Source of the DNA: Legionellaceae bacterium
GTDB lineage: Bacteria; Pseudomonadota; Gammaproteobacteria; Legionellales; Legionellaceae
Assembly (NCBI GenBank): GCA_947505025.1
Contig: CANNIJ010000018.1
Coordinates: 1 to 18,768 of the forward strand
Direction: 5' to 3'
DNA length: 18,768 nucleotides
The notes under the pieces are model-generated. The model saw only the letters and a list, made by a program, of their open reading frames with translations, made no database searches and was not told where the DNA came from. The translations under genes were made by a program, and so were the position numbers. This document shows positions 1 through 7,364 of the stretch, piece after piece. Position 1 is the first letter of the stretch, and the number at the start of each line of letters is the position of its first letter.

Positions 1-603
1 GATTTAAATGAAGAAGCACCGGGTTTGGTGCCTAGTCCTCAATGGAAAAGGCAAACCAAACAGTTATCCTGGTATCCTGGAGATACATTGATCTCGGCAA
101 TTGGACAGGGTTTTATGCTAGCATCTCCTTTACAGATGGCTAATGCGACAGCATCAATGAGTCAGCACGGGCGACGTTTTAGGCCACACCTATTGTCTAG
201 TAGTGAGTCTGATCATGGACAGCGTGTGCCGTTTAAGCCGATAGAAGAATATCCTATTTTGTTAAAGAATCCTGATAATTGGAATAAAGTGATTGAAGCC
301 ATGCATGCAGTGATTACGAGTAATGAAGGTACAGGCTATCGTTTCGGGCGTAATGCGCCATATAGCGTAGCGGCTAAGACTGGTACTGCGCAAGTTTTTA
401 GTTTAAGTCAGGATGAGAAAAAGCGTGATCAAGCTGTACCGGCTGAGTTACGTGACCACTCATTGTTTATTGGATTCGCCCCAGTGGAAAAGCCTGAGAT
501 AGCTATTGCTGTATTAGTAGAGCATGATACTACCGCATCGTCTGTGGCACGTGAGGTCATGGATGCTTATTTTAATCTAATGAAGCCAGATTTTCACTTA
601 TGA
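1..603 (+). CDS. mrdA: Penicillin-binding protein 2 (3' part only)
   Basis: This is the C-terminal 200 residues of PBP2, the transpeptidase of the side-wall elongation machinery (elongasome). It crosslinks new peptidoglycan in the periplasm as partner of RodA. The reading frame is open from base 1, and its first residues (DLNEEAPGLVP) continue the PBP2 family sequence, so the gene begins before the window and any start codon near base 25 is internal. The third penicillin-binding motif, KTGTAQVF, is at residues 126-133 of the visible part and matches the KSGTAQVF of E. coli PBP2. A conserved WYPGD..ISAIGQG segment lies about 75 residues before it, and LRDHSLF follows. The SxxK and SxN motifs lie upstream of the window. 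The stop overlaps the rodA start (ATGA), which is the usual mrdA-mrdB arrangement. Confidence is high. Confidence 0.95.
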   Translation, partial: DLNEEAPGLVPSPQWKRQTKQLSWYPGDTLISAIGQGFMLASPLQMANATASMSQHGRRFRPHLLSSSESDHGQRVPFKPIEEYPILLKNPDNWNKVIEAMHAVITSNEGTGYRFGRNAPYSVAAKTGTAQVFSLSQDEKKRDQAVPAELRDHSLFIGFAPVEKPEIAIAVLVEHDTTASSVAREVMDAYFNLMKPDFHL

Positions 604-1712
604 AATTAATGCAATCACGCCCAGTTTATAAGTTCACTGACAGGGCATATTATCTTGACTTACCACTACTGGGTTTAATCCTGGTATTTGCTCTGTTTGG
701 ATTAATTATTCTTTACAGCGCATCCAACCAAAATATGGCCATGGTTTCACGCCAATTGATACGTTTGTTTTGTGCATTTATTTTGATGGTTATACTGGCG
801 TGTGTGCCGCCACATAAATATAAGGTATGGACTCCGTGGATCTATGGTCTAGGGTTAAGTTTACTATTGGCTGTAGTTGTAATGGGAAAAATAGGCAAGG
901 GTGCACAGCGTTGGTTAGATTTGGGTTTATTTAGATTTCAACCTTCAGAAATCATGAAATTAGCAGTTCCAATGATGGCTGCTTGGGTTATAGATCATAA
1001 ACCATTACCGATTGATTCGCGATCACTGATGATTGCCGCGATGGTAATCGGTATTCCTGCGGTATTAATTGCCAAACAACCAGATTTAGGCACGGCGATT
1101 GTGGTGGTTTTATCCGGTGCATGCGTGATTTTTGTTGCCAGTTTAAGTGCTAGAATTATCACCCTAGGTTTCATTGGCATGGGGTTAGCAGCACCATTAC
1201 TTTGGCGGGTGATGCATACCTATCAAAAACAAAGAATCATGACAATGCTATATCCTGAGCAAGATCCCTTAGGCACTGGCTATCATATTATTCAATCTAA
1301 AATTGCAATTGGTTCTGGAGGCGCTTTTGGCAAAGGCTGGTTAGCCGGTAGTCAGTCGCATCTTAATTTCCTGCCGGAACATGCTACAGATTTTATTTTC
1401 GCAGTCAGTGGTGAGGAGTTTGGCTTTATAGGTGCAGTTTGTATTATTTTCCTGGTCGTAGCAATTACACTGCGTGGATTAGATACCGCACGCAGTGCAC
1501 AAACAACCTTTACCAGATTATTAGCTGCCAGTTTGATTATGACATTTTTTTTATCGGCATTTATTAACATGGGAATGGTTATGGGTATATTGCCCGTAGT
1601 AGGGATCCCTTTGCCGCTAATTAGTTACGGCGGTTCGGCTATGGTAACTTTCTTATCTGGCTTTGGAATTTTAATGTCGATTAGGTCACATCGTATTTTG
1701 TTTGATATTTAA
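600..1712 (+). CDS. rodA: Peptidoglycan glycosyltransferase RodA (SEDS family)
   Basis: RodA is an inner-membrane SEDS polymerase that links lipid II into glycan strands and works with PBP2 in rod-shape elongation. The product is 370 residues, the normal family length, and is almost entirely hydrophobic with about ten membrane segments. Family motifs are visible in order: GAQRWLDLG (101-109) followed by FQPSE, KQPDLGTA (159-166), a YPEQDPLGTGYH segment (218-229), LPEHATDFIF (258-267) with Asp264 matching the catalytic Asp262 of E. coli RodA, and PLPLISYGGSAM near the C-terminus. The ATG at 600 overlaps the mrdA stop by four bases, so translation is probably coupled. The rlpA and dacA genes that often follow are absent; the next gene is an L,D-transpeptidase with its own promoter. 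An 8-T run at 1545-1552 does not break the frame. Confidence 0.96.
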   Translation: MKLMQSRPVYKFTDRAYYLDLPLLGLILVFALFGLIILYSASNQNMAMVSRQLIRLFCAFILMVILACVPPHKYKVWTPWIYGLGLSLLLAVVVMGKIGKGAQRWLDLGLFRFQPSEIMKLAVPMMAAWVIDHKPLPIDSRSLMIAAMVIGIPAVLIAKQPDLGTAIVVVLSGACVIFVASLSARIITLGFIGMGLAAPLLWRVMHTYQKQRIMTMLYPEQDPLGTGYHIIQSKIAIGSGGAFGKGWLAGSQSHLNFLPEHATDFIFAVSGEEFGFIGAVCIIFLVVAITLRGLDTARSAQTTFTRLLAASLIMTFFLSAFINMGMVMGILPVVGIPLPLISYGGSAMVTFLSGFGILMSIRSHRILFDI

Positions 1713-1723
1713 ACACAAACCAC

Positions 1724-1751
1724 TTGATATGCTCTCTTTTTGAGCTATAGT
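1724..1751 (+). promoter_or_regulatory. Putative sigma70 promoter of the L,D-transpeptidase gene
   Basis: A TTGATA (1724-1729) and a TATAGT (1746-1751) each match the consensus at five of six positions and are separated by 16 bases. The predicted transcript would start near 1758, with a leader of about 27 bases. The spacer contains a short GCTC/GAGC inverted repeat around a T-run. This is sequence matching only; no start site is known. Confidence 0.5.
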
Positions 1752-1784
1752 TGTATTAAATAGCATATTAAGTTGGAGAAAATT

Positions 1785-2249
1785 ATGCACGCATCAACTT
1801 GCACCCAAATTAAAAATATATCTTTAGTTCTAGGCGGATGTATTGTTTCTAGTCTGGTTTATGCAAGCGGAACGTTTGAGGTGAGTCCGCGCACACAAAT
1901 TTGGAAAGCGATTAGCGCTGATGGACAAGTGATTCGTACTGGTCATGCCTCTTTAGGTCGGGCCTATTGCCCGGACACTCATCGCGCATGCAGAACACCA
2001 ACCGGACATTTTTCAGTTATTTCCAAACAGGGCGCGGCATGTCGTTCAACTCGTTATCCATTGCCCAATGGTGGTGCCCCAATGCCTTATTGCATGTTTT
2101 TTACACCACTATACGCAGTTCATGGCTCATACGAAGTGCCAAACTATAATGCCAGTCATGGTTGCATACGGATTACACCTGCTGATGCACGTTGGCTGTA
2201 TGATAACTTCATGACAATAGGCACTGGTGTTTACATCAAGCCTTATTAG
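1785..2249 (+). CDS. Secreted L,D-transpeptidase (YkuD domain)
   Basis: This is a 154-residue YkuD-fold protein. Such enzymes use a catalytic cysteine to make 3-3 peptidoglycan crosslinks or to attach proteins to the wall in the periplasm. The catalytic signature is clear: His113 in AVHGS, then SHGCIRI at 124-130 with Cys127 and Arg129. Residues 10-27 form a signal sequence, probably cut near VYAS (26-28). An alternative lipobox reading, LGGC at 16-19, has a very short hydrophobic stretch before it and is less likely. I chose the ATG at 1785 because GGAG (1775-1778) sits six bases before it; the longer in-frame start at TTG 1773 would overlap that site. The mature part has four cysteines besides the catalytic one (62, 69, 87, 103), which suggests disulfides. 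The stop overlaps the erpA stop on the other strand by three bases (2247-2249 against 2246-2248). The substrate cannot be told from sequence. Confidence 0.88.
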   Translation: MHASTCTQIKNISLVLGGCIVSSLVYASGTFEVSPRTQIWKAISADGQVIRTGHASLGRAYCPDTHRACRTPTGHFSVISKQGAACRSTRYPLPNGGAPMPYCMFFTPLYAVHGSYEVPNYNASHGCIRITPADARWLYDNFMTIGTGVYIKPY

Positions 2250-2596
2250 TCGTCATCGCCCATGCTAAAAGATGATCCACAACCACATGTGGTTTTAGCA
2301 CTGGGATTATCTATGACGAATTCTTCATTCAAACCCTTGCGAAAATCAATGGTTGCTTGACTTAAATATTGGTAACTCATTGGGTCAATTAGTAGTTTGA
2401 CTCTTGTGGTTGTATTTGAGCACATTTGTTCGATGATATGATCATCTTCTTGAGCTGTTTCATCGAAAGTAAATCCGTACTGAAATCCACTGCAACCACC
2501 ACCAGTTATATACACACGAAGGTTCAAATTTGGATTAGCTTCTTCTTGAATTAATTCAGCAATTTTATCTGCTGCACTAGTAGATAATGTAGTCAT
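2246..2596 (-). CDS. erpA: Iron-sulfur cluster insertion protein ErpA (A-type carrier)
   Basis: This is a cytosolic A-type Fe-S carrier that passes clusters to apo-enzymes, including those of isoprenoid synthesis in E. coli. The protein has 116 residues, normal for the family. Residues 21-45 (NPNLNLRVYITGGGCSGFQY and on to GFTFD) are almost identical to E. coli ErpA, which favours ErpA over IscA or SufA. The three cluster-ligand cysteines are Cys35 and the CGC pair Cys104/Cys106 in TTCGCGSSF. An extra Cys59 is not a family ligand. The tail ends in an acidic GDDD. The Shine-Dalgarno GAGG overlaps the stop codon of mnmA upstream (TGAGGT, complement of 2602-2607 region), so the gene is probably translated by coupling with mnmA. 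Its stop meets the L,D-transpeptidase stop tail to tail. Confidence 0.93.
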   Translation of the reverse strand: MTTLSTSAADKIAELIQEEANPNLNLRVYITGGGCSGFQYGFTFDETAQEDDHIIEQMCSNTTTRVKLLIDPMSYQYLSQATIDFRKGLNEEFVIDNPSAKTTCGCGSSFSMGDDD

Positions 2597-2606
2597 AATA
2601 TATACC

Positions 2607-3695
2607 TCAGCGGATTATTTGCTCGATGGTGGCACCACCAATACATTGGTTTTTATCGTAAAAGACCACATATTGTCCTGGAGTTACTGCACGTTGTGCT
2701 GTACTGAACAAAACATAATGTTGATCCTGATCGGCAGGTGAGATCATGCATGCTTGATCAGATTGACGATAACGTGTTTTTGCGTAACACGTCAAGGGCA
2801 AGCAGTATTTTTGTGGATCAACTAACCAATGAATTGCTCCGCAAATCAATCCTTGTGCATATAATCTAGGATGCTGTGTGCCTTGAGCTACAACCAGAGT
2901 ATTGGTTGCAATATCTTTGTCTACAACATACCACGGTGATTGATCAGCAGCGCGTGTGCCGCCAATCCCCAGACCTTGACGTTGACCTAAAGTATAAAAC
3001 ATCAGTCCGTCATGTTTTGCGATGACAACACCATTAGTTGTAGTTATATCTCCAGGCTTTGCTAGAATAAACTCATTTAAGAAAGTTTTAAACCGTTTTT
3101 CACCGATAAAACAAATTCCAGTGGAATCTTTTTTTGCATGCGTGGTTAAATTTAGTTTGGCGGCTAGCTCACGAACCTCAGTTTTAAGATATCCGCCTAA
3201 TGGGAATAATGTCTTGGCCAGAGCTCTAGGTTCAACTGCATGTAAAAAATAAGTTTGATCTTTGTTGCGATCTTTGGCTTTATATAGCATGCCTAGACCG
3301 TCATGATGTTGGACATTAGCATAATGTCCTGTTGCAATATAATCAGCACCCAAAGTCAAAGCATGCGCTAAAAAAGCTTTGAATTTAATTTCTTTATTAC
3401 ATAAAACGTCTGGGTTTGGTGTTCGTGCTTGTTGGTACTCGTTCAGAAAGTGTTCAAAAACTCCATGCCAATACTCATTTGAAAAATTAACATGATGTAA
3501 CTGTAAGCCCAGCTGATCACACACTGATTGGGCATCAGCTAAATCTTCTGCGGCGGGACAATGTCCGGGTTGGTCATCGTGCTCCCAGTTTTTCATGAAC
3601 AAGCCTGAAACATCATAGCCTTGTTCACGTAAAAGATACGCTGCCACACTTGAATCTACGCCTCCAGACATGCCGACGATTACTTTGAGGCGCAT
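2607..3695 (-). CDS. mnmA: tRNA-specific 2-thiouridylase MnmA
   Basis: MnmA adds sulfur to U34 of Lys, Glu and Gln tRNAs, using ATP to adenylate the uridine and a persulfide passed from IscS through Tus proteins in gammaproteobacteria. The 362 residues fit the family. The PP-loop SGGVDSS is at 10-16. The catalytic pair are Cys99 (TPNPDVLCN) and Cys195 (STGICFIGEKRF), matching Cys102 and Cys199 of E. coli. ATGHYA (121-126) and the C-terminal beta-barrel segment VTPGQYVVFY are also typical. The gene starts 71 bases from yceD on the other strand and is led by a good promoter. Its stop lies inside the erpA ribosome site, so the two genes form a two-gene operon. The more usual gammaproteobacterial neighbours hflD and purB are not seen. 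Confidence 0.95.
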   Translation of the reverse strand: MRLKVIVGMSGGVDSSVAAYLLREQGYDVSGLFMKNWEHDDQPGHCPAAEDLADAQSVCDQLGLQLHHVNFSNEYWHGVFEHFLNEYQQARTPNPDVLCNKEIKFKAFLAHALTLGADYIATGHYANVQHHDGLGMLYKAKDRNKDQTYFLHAVEPRALAKTLFPLGGYLKTEVRELAAKLNLTTHAKKDSTGICFIGEKRFKTFLNEFILAKPGDITTTNGVVIAKHDGLMFYTLGQRQGLGIGGTRAADQSPWYVVDKDIATNTLVVAQGTQHPRLYAQGLICGAIHWLVDPQKYCLPLTCYAKTRYRQSDQACMISPADQDQHYVLFSTAQRAVTPGQYVVFYDKNQCIGGATIEQIIR

Positions 3696-3713
3696 ATTTT
3701 ATGTTCCATAAAT

Positions 3714-3742
3714 TTGTAACCGCGCGCAGTATATGTTACAAC
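3714..3742 (+). promoter_or_regulatory. Possible yceD promoter, overlapping the mnmA promoter
   Basis: TTGTAA (3714-3719), a 17-base spacer and TACAAC (3737-3742) match the consensus at four of six positions each. They lie just ahead of the yceD ribosome site at 3755. GTAAC and GTTAC arms flank the CG-rich spacer. The match is weak, and the yceD promoter may be elsewhere. Confidence 0.28.
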
Positions 3743-3756
3743 GTATTTTTTATCAA
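3728..3756 (-). promoter_or_regulatory. Sigma70 promoter for mnmA-erpA
   Basis: Read on the minus strand, TTGATA (3756-3751) and TATACT (3733-3728) are each one base off consensus with an ideal 17-base spacer. The start site would be near 3721, giving a leader of about 26 bases before the mnmA ATG at 3695. This is the best promoter match in the window. It overlaps the 5' leader of yceD, so the two directions may influence each other. Confidence 0.6.
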
Positions 3757-3759
3757 GGA
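3755..3759 (+). promoter_or_regulatory. Ribosome binding site that fixes the yceD start
   Basis: AAGGA lies seven bases before the ATG at 3767. The upstream in-frame ATG at 3701 has no comparable site and would add 22 residues not expected in the family. Confidence 0.65.
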
Positions 3760-3766
3760 CAAAACC

Positions 3767-4195
3767 ATGCATATTTGTCTAAAAACGTACTCAAAGCGTG
3801 AAAAAAAAACTCTGGTACAAGTTATTGTAACAGATCGCTTGCCAGTCCATCTGACCGGACCTTGTGAGTTGGATTGTGAATTACAAGTTCATGCTGAAAA
3901 AGATCATTATGTAGTTACATTAAATAGCGTTGCTAATTTAGCGGTGACTTGTCAGCGTTGTTTGGCAGTGTTTGACTATGAACATCGACAACTAACGCGA
4001 TTGGCTGCATGTAACGATGATATGATTGCATCAATGTTGATGGCACGTTTTGATGATGTCGTGGTTATAGACGATGAACTTGATTTGCAGCACATGATCA
4101 CAGATGAGTTACACTTGCTCGTGCCTGAGAGACATAATTGTCCAGGTGACTGCGATCAGGACGCATTGTCTCTTTTGGGGGCGGTTTGTGCCTAA
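3767..4195 (+). CDS. yceD: YceD/DUF177 family protein, 23S rRNA accumulation
   Basis: This is a DUF177 protein of 142 residues. The family is nearly always found just ahead of rpmF and is linked to accumulation of 23S rRNA and large-subunit assembly; its biochemical activity is not settled. The family signature CQRCL is present in the middle (VTCQRCLAVFDY), followed by the acidic helix segment DELDLQHMITDELHLLVP and a cysteine-containing tail (HNCPGDC). The start at 3767 is chosen from the AAGGA seven bases upstream. The frame is also open from an ATG at 3701, which I reject as a start. The next gene is rpmF after a 150-base gap holding a promoter, so yceD may be co-transcribed with the fab cluster while the cluster also has its own start. 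Confidence 0.87.
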   Translation: MHICLKTYSKREKKTLVQVIVTDRLPVHLTGPCELDCELQVHAEKDHYVVTLNSVANLAVTCQRCLAVFDYEHRQLTRLAACNDDMIASMLMARFDDVVVIDDELDLQHMITDELHLLVPERHNCPGDCDQDALSLLGAVCA

Positions 4196-4252
4196 ATCAT
4201 TATGAAGGAACTATTTTTTCTTACTACATTTTGAAATTAATGGATTAGACAC

Positions 4253-4281
4253 TTGGCTTATTAATAAAAAATCGGTAAAAT
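4253..4281 (+). promoter_or_regulatory. Putative promoter of the rpmF-plsX-fab operon
   Basis: TTGGCT (4253-4258) and TAAAAT (4276-4281) are separated by exactly 17 bases and match the consensus at four and five positions. Transcription would start near 4288, leaving a leader of about 58 bases before rpmF. The site sits in the 150-base gap between yceD and rpmF, the only sizeable gap in the run up to holB. Confidence 0.5.
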
Positions 4282-4345
4282 TCGCTCCCTGCGCAGTTCA
4301 ACAATAGTTCAGGGTTTAACTGAAAAAGGTTTGAGGAGTAGCACC

Positions 4346-4546
4346 ATGGCAGTACAGCAAAATAAGAAATCACGTTCACGACGTGATATGCGACGTTCGC
4401 ATGATTCTTTATCAGCCCCAACGTTATCAATTAATGCAACTACGGGCGAAGCACATCGACGCCATCACTTGACTCCTGACGGCTACACACATGACGGCCG
4501 ACGTGTAATTGACTCTGGTGTACGTTACGAAGACGAAACCGAGTAA
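4346..4546 (+). CDS. rpmF: 50S ribosomal protein L32
   Basis: L32 is a small basic large-subunit ribosomal protein. The 66-residue product begins MAVQQNKKSRSRRDMRRSHD, the hallmark of L32, and ends with the HHLTPDGYTHDGRRVI segment typical of proteobacterial forms. The ATG at 4346 is preceded by a strong GAGGAG (4333-4338) at seven bases, so the slightly longer open frame from TTG 4331 is not used. It lies between yceD and plsX, as in most gammaproteobacteria, which ties ribosome and membrane lipid synthesis together. Its stop is five bases before the plsX start. Confidence 0.95.
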   Translation: MAVQQNKKSRSRRDMRRSHDSLSAPTLSINATTGEAHRRHHLTPDGYTHDGRRVIDSGVRYEDETE

Positions 4547-4551
4547 TCTGC

Positions 4552-5580
4552 TTGAAACACATTACGCTGGCAATTGATGCTATGGGTGGGGATCACGGCC
4601 TAAAGGTTGTGATACCTGCTTGTTTAGCTGCGGTTCGCAAAAATGCTGATCTAACTCTAATGTTAATTGGAGATGAGCCTCAGATATTATCACATTTGAA
4701 GCAACATCAAGGTTCAGATCACCCTGGAATAGTCATCGTTCATACCTCTCAATGCGTAAGCATGGACGAACTGCCATCACATGCATTGCGTACTAAAAAA
4801 GATTCTTCAATGCGGGTGGCGATTAACTTAGTCAAACAAGGCCAGGCAGATGCTTGTGTTAGTGCGGGTAATACTGGTGCCTTGATGGCTACAGCACGTT
4901 TTGTGTTAAAAACATTACCCGGCATTGATCGTCCTGCAATTATCGCTGAATTACCTACGGCCAAAGGCAGAACACGCGTGATTGATTTAGGTGCTAATCT
5001 AGATTCATCAGCCTCACATCTGTTTCAGTTTGCTGTGATGGGATCGGCAATGATTCAAGCATTAGATAATAATCTTAAGCCTCGAATTGCGGTGTTAAAT
5101 ATCGGGGTTGAAGAAATCAAAGGTAATGAGCAAGTCAAACGCACAGCCTATCTATTGTCTGAATGTAAATTATTAAACTATGTAGGTTATGTTGAAGGCG
5201 ATGACTTTTATTCCGGTGATGTTGATTTAGTCGTGTGTGATGGTTTTGTTGGTAATGTGGCCTTAAAAGCCAGTGAAGGTTTAGCTAATTTGATGCGAAC
5301 CGTATTGTACGAATCATTTCAACAGCATTGGTGGACTAAAATAGTCGGTTGGATGGCTCGACCCGCTCTGGGTCATTTAAAACGACGTATGGATCCTGCG
5401 CGCTACAATGGCGCAAGTCTATTAGGATTAAACGGCATTGTGATTAAAAGTCATGGTGGTGCAAATGCGGTGGCGTTTCAATATGCGATCGAAGCTGCGA
5501 TGTTACAGGTACGAAGTAATGTTGTAGCCTTGGTTCGAGATCAAATTAATACACTCATTCATCAAGGTTTACTACTTTAA
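4552..5580 (+). CDS. plsX: Phosphate acyltransferase PlsX
   Basis: PlsX is a peripheral membrane enzyme that converts acyl-ACP plus phosphate into acyl-phosphate for glycerolipid synthesis. The 342-residue product has the family start (LAIDAMGGDHG, residues 6-16), SAGNTGALMA (104-113) and NIGVEEIKGNEQVK. The TTG at 4552 is taken as start because the first ATG downstream (4579) lies inside the conserved DAMGGD motif, and the resulting N-terminus lines up with E. coli PlsX. No good Shine-Dalgarno precedes it, so translation is probably coupled to rpmF, whose stop is five bases upstream. fabH, which often follows plsX, is missing here; fabD comes next after 21 bases. Confidence 0.93.
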   Translation: MKHITLAIDAMGGDHGLKVVIPACLAAVRKNADLTLMLIGDEPQILSHLKQHQGSDHPGIVIVHTSQCVSMDELPSHALRTKKDSSMRVAINLVKQGQADACVSAGNTGALMATARFVLKTLPGIDRPAIIAELPTAKGRTRVIDLGANLDSSASHLFQFAVMGSAMIQALDNNLKPRIAVLNIGVEEIKGNEQVKRTAYLLSECKLLNYVGYVEGDDFYSGDVDLVVCDGFVGNVALKASEGLANLMRTVLYESFQQHWWTKIVGWMARPALGHLKRRMDPARYNGASLLGLNGIVIKSHGGANAVAFQYAIEAAMLQVRSNVVALVRDQINTLIHQGLLL

Positions 5581-5601
5581 AGCGCGCGGAGAAGTACAAT
5601 A

Positions 5602-6561
5602 ATGTTAAAACATGCATTGGTTTTTCCTGGACAAGGTTCGCAGTCTGTTGGCATGCTGAGTGCACTAGCGGAATGTTACCCTGTAGTACGTGAAACCGTA
5701 GATAATGTCTCTTTAAGATTAAATGAGGATATCTGGGAGCTGATAGCTGAAAATCATGGCTCTCGCTTAGATCAAACAGAATATACGCAAGTTGCGATGT
5801 TAACTGCCGATGTTGCAGTTTATCGTGTATTAGAAATGCTCGGAATTCGGCGTGCGCAAGTAATGGCTGGCCATAGTTTAGGTGAGTACGCAGCCTTGGT
5901 CTGTTCCGGCAGCTTGAGCTTGTCTGATGCCGCCTTTTTAGTTCGCGAGCGTGGTCGCTTGATGCAAGATACAGTTCCTGCTGGAGCGGGCAGCATGGCT
6001 GCAATTGTTGGTTTGACCGATCAGCAAGTACGCGATGTATGTGCCCAGGCAAGTGTCAATAATTTAAATGTAATGCCGGCTAATTATAATGCTATCGGTC
6101 AGGTTGTGATTGCAGGTCATACTCCAGCAGTTGAGCACGCGATGCGTTTAGCTGAAGATATGAGTGCGCGCTTGGTTAAAAAGATTGCGGTGAGTGTGCC
6201 ATGTCATTGTCCTTTGCTGATTGATGCTGCTGATATATATGCTCAGGCTTTATTAGATACTGAATTTAAAATCCCAGAAGTTACTGTGATCAGTAACGTT
6301 GATTTAAGTGAATACACAACTGTCGATCAGATCCGCAGATTGTTAAAAGAGCAGTTATACAGCCCGGTACGTTGGGTGGAAACAATACAGGCAATCAAAA
6401 ATAAAGAAGTTAACTTGATAATTGAATGCGGCCCTGGTAGTGTTTTAACCGGATTAGTTAAGCGGATTGATAAATCAATCCCGGCCATGAGTGCGGCTGA
6501 GCCTTCAAATTTATTACTTTTATTAGAACGTTACCCGGATTTAGCTGGCAGATTTTCTTGA
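5602..6561 (+). CDS. fabD: Malonyl-CoA:ACP transacylase FabD
   Basis: FabD moves the malonyl group from CoA to ACP to feed fatty-acid elongation in the cytosol. The 319 residues fit the family. FPGQGSQSVGM is at 8-18, the nucleophile Ser92 is in the GHSLGEYAAL motif (90-99), Arg117 is in VRERGRLM, and the catalytic His202 is in VSVPCHCPLL (E. coli VSVPSHCALM). A GPGSVLTGL segment lies near the end. GGAGAAG (5588-5594) precedes the ATG. The gene lies between plsX and fabG in the usual order apart from the missing fabH. Confidence 0.95.
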   Translation: MLKHALVFPGQGSQSVGMLSALAECYPVVRETVDNVSLRLNEDIWELIAENHGSRLDQTEYTQVAMLTADVAVYRVLEMLGIRRAQVMAGHSLGEYAALVCSGSLSLSDAAFLVRERGRLMQDTVPAGAGSMAAIVGLTDQQVRDVCAQASVNNLNVMPANYNAIGQVVIAGHTPAVEHAMRLAEDMSARLVKKIAVSVPCHCPLLIDAADIYAQALLDTEFKIPEVTVISNVDLSEYTTVDQIRRLLKEQLYSPVRWVETIQAIKNKEVNLIIECGPGSVLTGLVKRIDKSIPAMSAAEPSNLLLLLERYPDLAGRFS

Positions 6562-6566
6562 AAGGA
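6562..6566 (+). promoter_or_regulatory. Ribosome binding site that fixes the fabG start
   Basis: AAGGA stands one base before the ATG at 6568 but seven bases before the ATG at 6574, so the second ATG is the likely start of fabG. The site immediately follows the fabD stop. Confidence 0.6.
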
Positions 6567-6573
6567 TATGAAA

Positions 6574-7320
6574 ATGCATAATTTACAAGGTAAAACAGCA
6601 CTAATAACTGGCGCTAGTCGTGGATTAGGTCAAGCTACAGCTTTGATGTTAGCGCAAAATGGTGCCTATGTGATAGGTACAGCCACTACTTTAGCGGGTG
6701 CAGAGTCAATTACTCAAGCTTTGGCCGACATCGGTGGTTCCGGTGAAGGAGTTGTGTTAGATGTGACTGTTAAGGAGCAGGTAGATGCTTTAATGGAGCG
6801 TTTGACTGCTGAAGAAAAGTCACCACTTATTTTGGTAAATAATGCCGGTATTACGGCGGATGATTTATTGCTGCGCATGGAAGAGGCCGAGTGGTATCGA
6901 GTTATAGAAACTAATTTGAATGCTGTTTTTCGTATGACGCATGCATGTTTGAAACATATGTTTCGTTCCAGAGGTGGGCGCATCATCACGATTGGTTCTG
7001 TGGTAGGATCATCAGGCAATGCAGGACAATGTAATTATACTGCGGCCAAAGCAGCGGTGATTGGTTTTTCTAAATCATTGGCGGCGGAAATGGGCAGTAG
7101 AGGTATTACGGTGAATGTTGTTGCTCCTGGTTTTATAGAAACAGATATGACTGCAACTATGCCGGAGCGTGTTAAAGAAGAGTTGCTCAAGCGTATTCCG
7201 ATGCGTCGTTTAGGTCAGGTTGATGACATTGCGGAGGCTGTTTTGTTCTTAGCTTCGGATGCAGCAAATTATATTACCGGCACAACATTGCATGTTAATG
7301 GCGGTATGTACATGGATTAG
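6574..7320 (+). CDS. fabG: 3-oxoacyl-ACP reductase FabG
   Basis: FabG is the NADPH-dependent ketoacyl-ACP reductase of the fatty-acid elongation cycle, a short-chain dehydrogenase. Counting from the ATG at 6574 the protein has 248 residues. TGASRGLG (12-19) is the cofactor loop, NNAG (89-92) stabilises the fold, and the catalytic residues are Ser142, Tyr155 and Lys159 (GSVVGSSG...NYTAAK). VVAPGFIETDMT and the C-terminal VNGGMYMD are also typical. The start at 6574 is preferred over 6568 from ribosome-site spacing. It sits seven bases from FabD coding sequence and 44 bases before acpP, in the standard fabD-fabG-acpP-fabF order. Confidence 0.95.
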   Translation: MHNLQGKTALITGASRGLGQATALMLAQNGAYVIGTATTLAGAESITQALADIGGSGEGVVLDVTVKEQVDALMERLTAEEKSPLILVNNAGITADDLLLRMEEAEWYRVIETNLNAVFRMTHACLKHMFRSRGGRIITIGSVVGSSGNAGQCNYTAAKAAVIGFSKSLAAEMGSRGITVNVVAPGFIETDMTATMPERVKEELLKRIPMRRLGQVDDIAEAVLFLASDAANYITGTTLHVNGGMYMD

Positions 7321-7364
7321 TAGTATTTATTTTTTTATCAACAGAAGAAGAGGGTAGTCACGTT

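Noticed and set aside
1731..1750. GCTC-T-run-GAGC hairpin after rodA as a terminator
   Set aside because: The stem is four pairs with no T-run after it, and it lies within the spacer of a good promoter.
3701..3766. Longer yceD starting at ATG 3701
   Set aside because: No ribosome site there, it lies upstream of or inside the promoter region, and AAGGA is well placed for the ATG at 3767.
5555..6052. Open frame of 165 codons on the minus strand opposite fabD
   Set aside because: FabD is certain in this stretch and the antisense translation shows no family motif; it is a shadow frame.
6714..7019. Open frame of 101 codons on the minus strand opposite fabG
   Set aside because: It lies wholly within fabG and has no recognisable features or ribosome site.
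7321..7340. T-rich stretch after fabG as an intrinsic terminator
   Set aside because: There is no stable hairpin before it, and acpP and fabF follow in the same operon.
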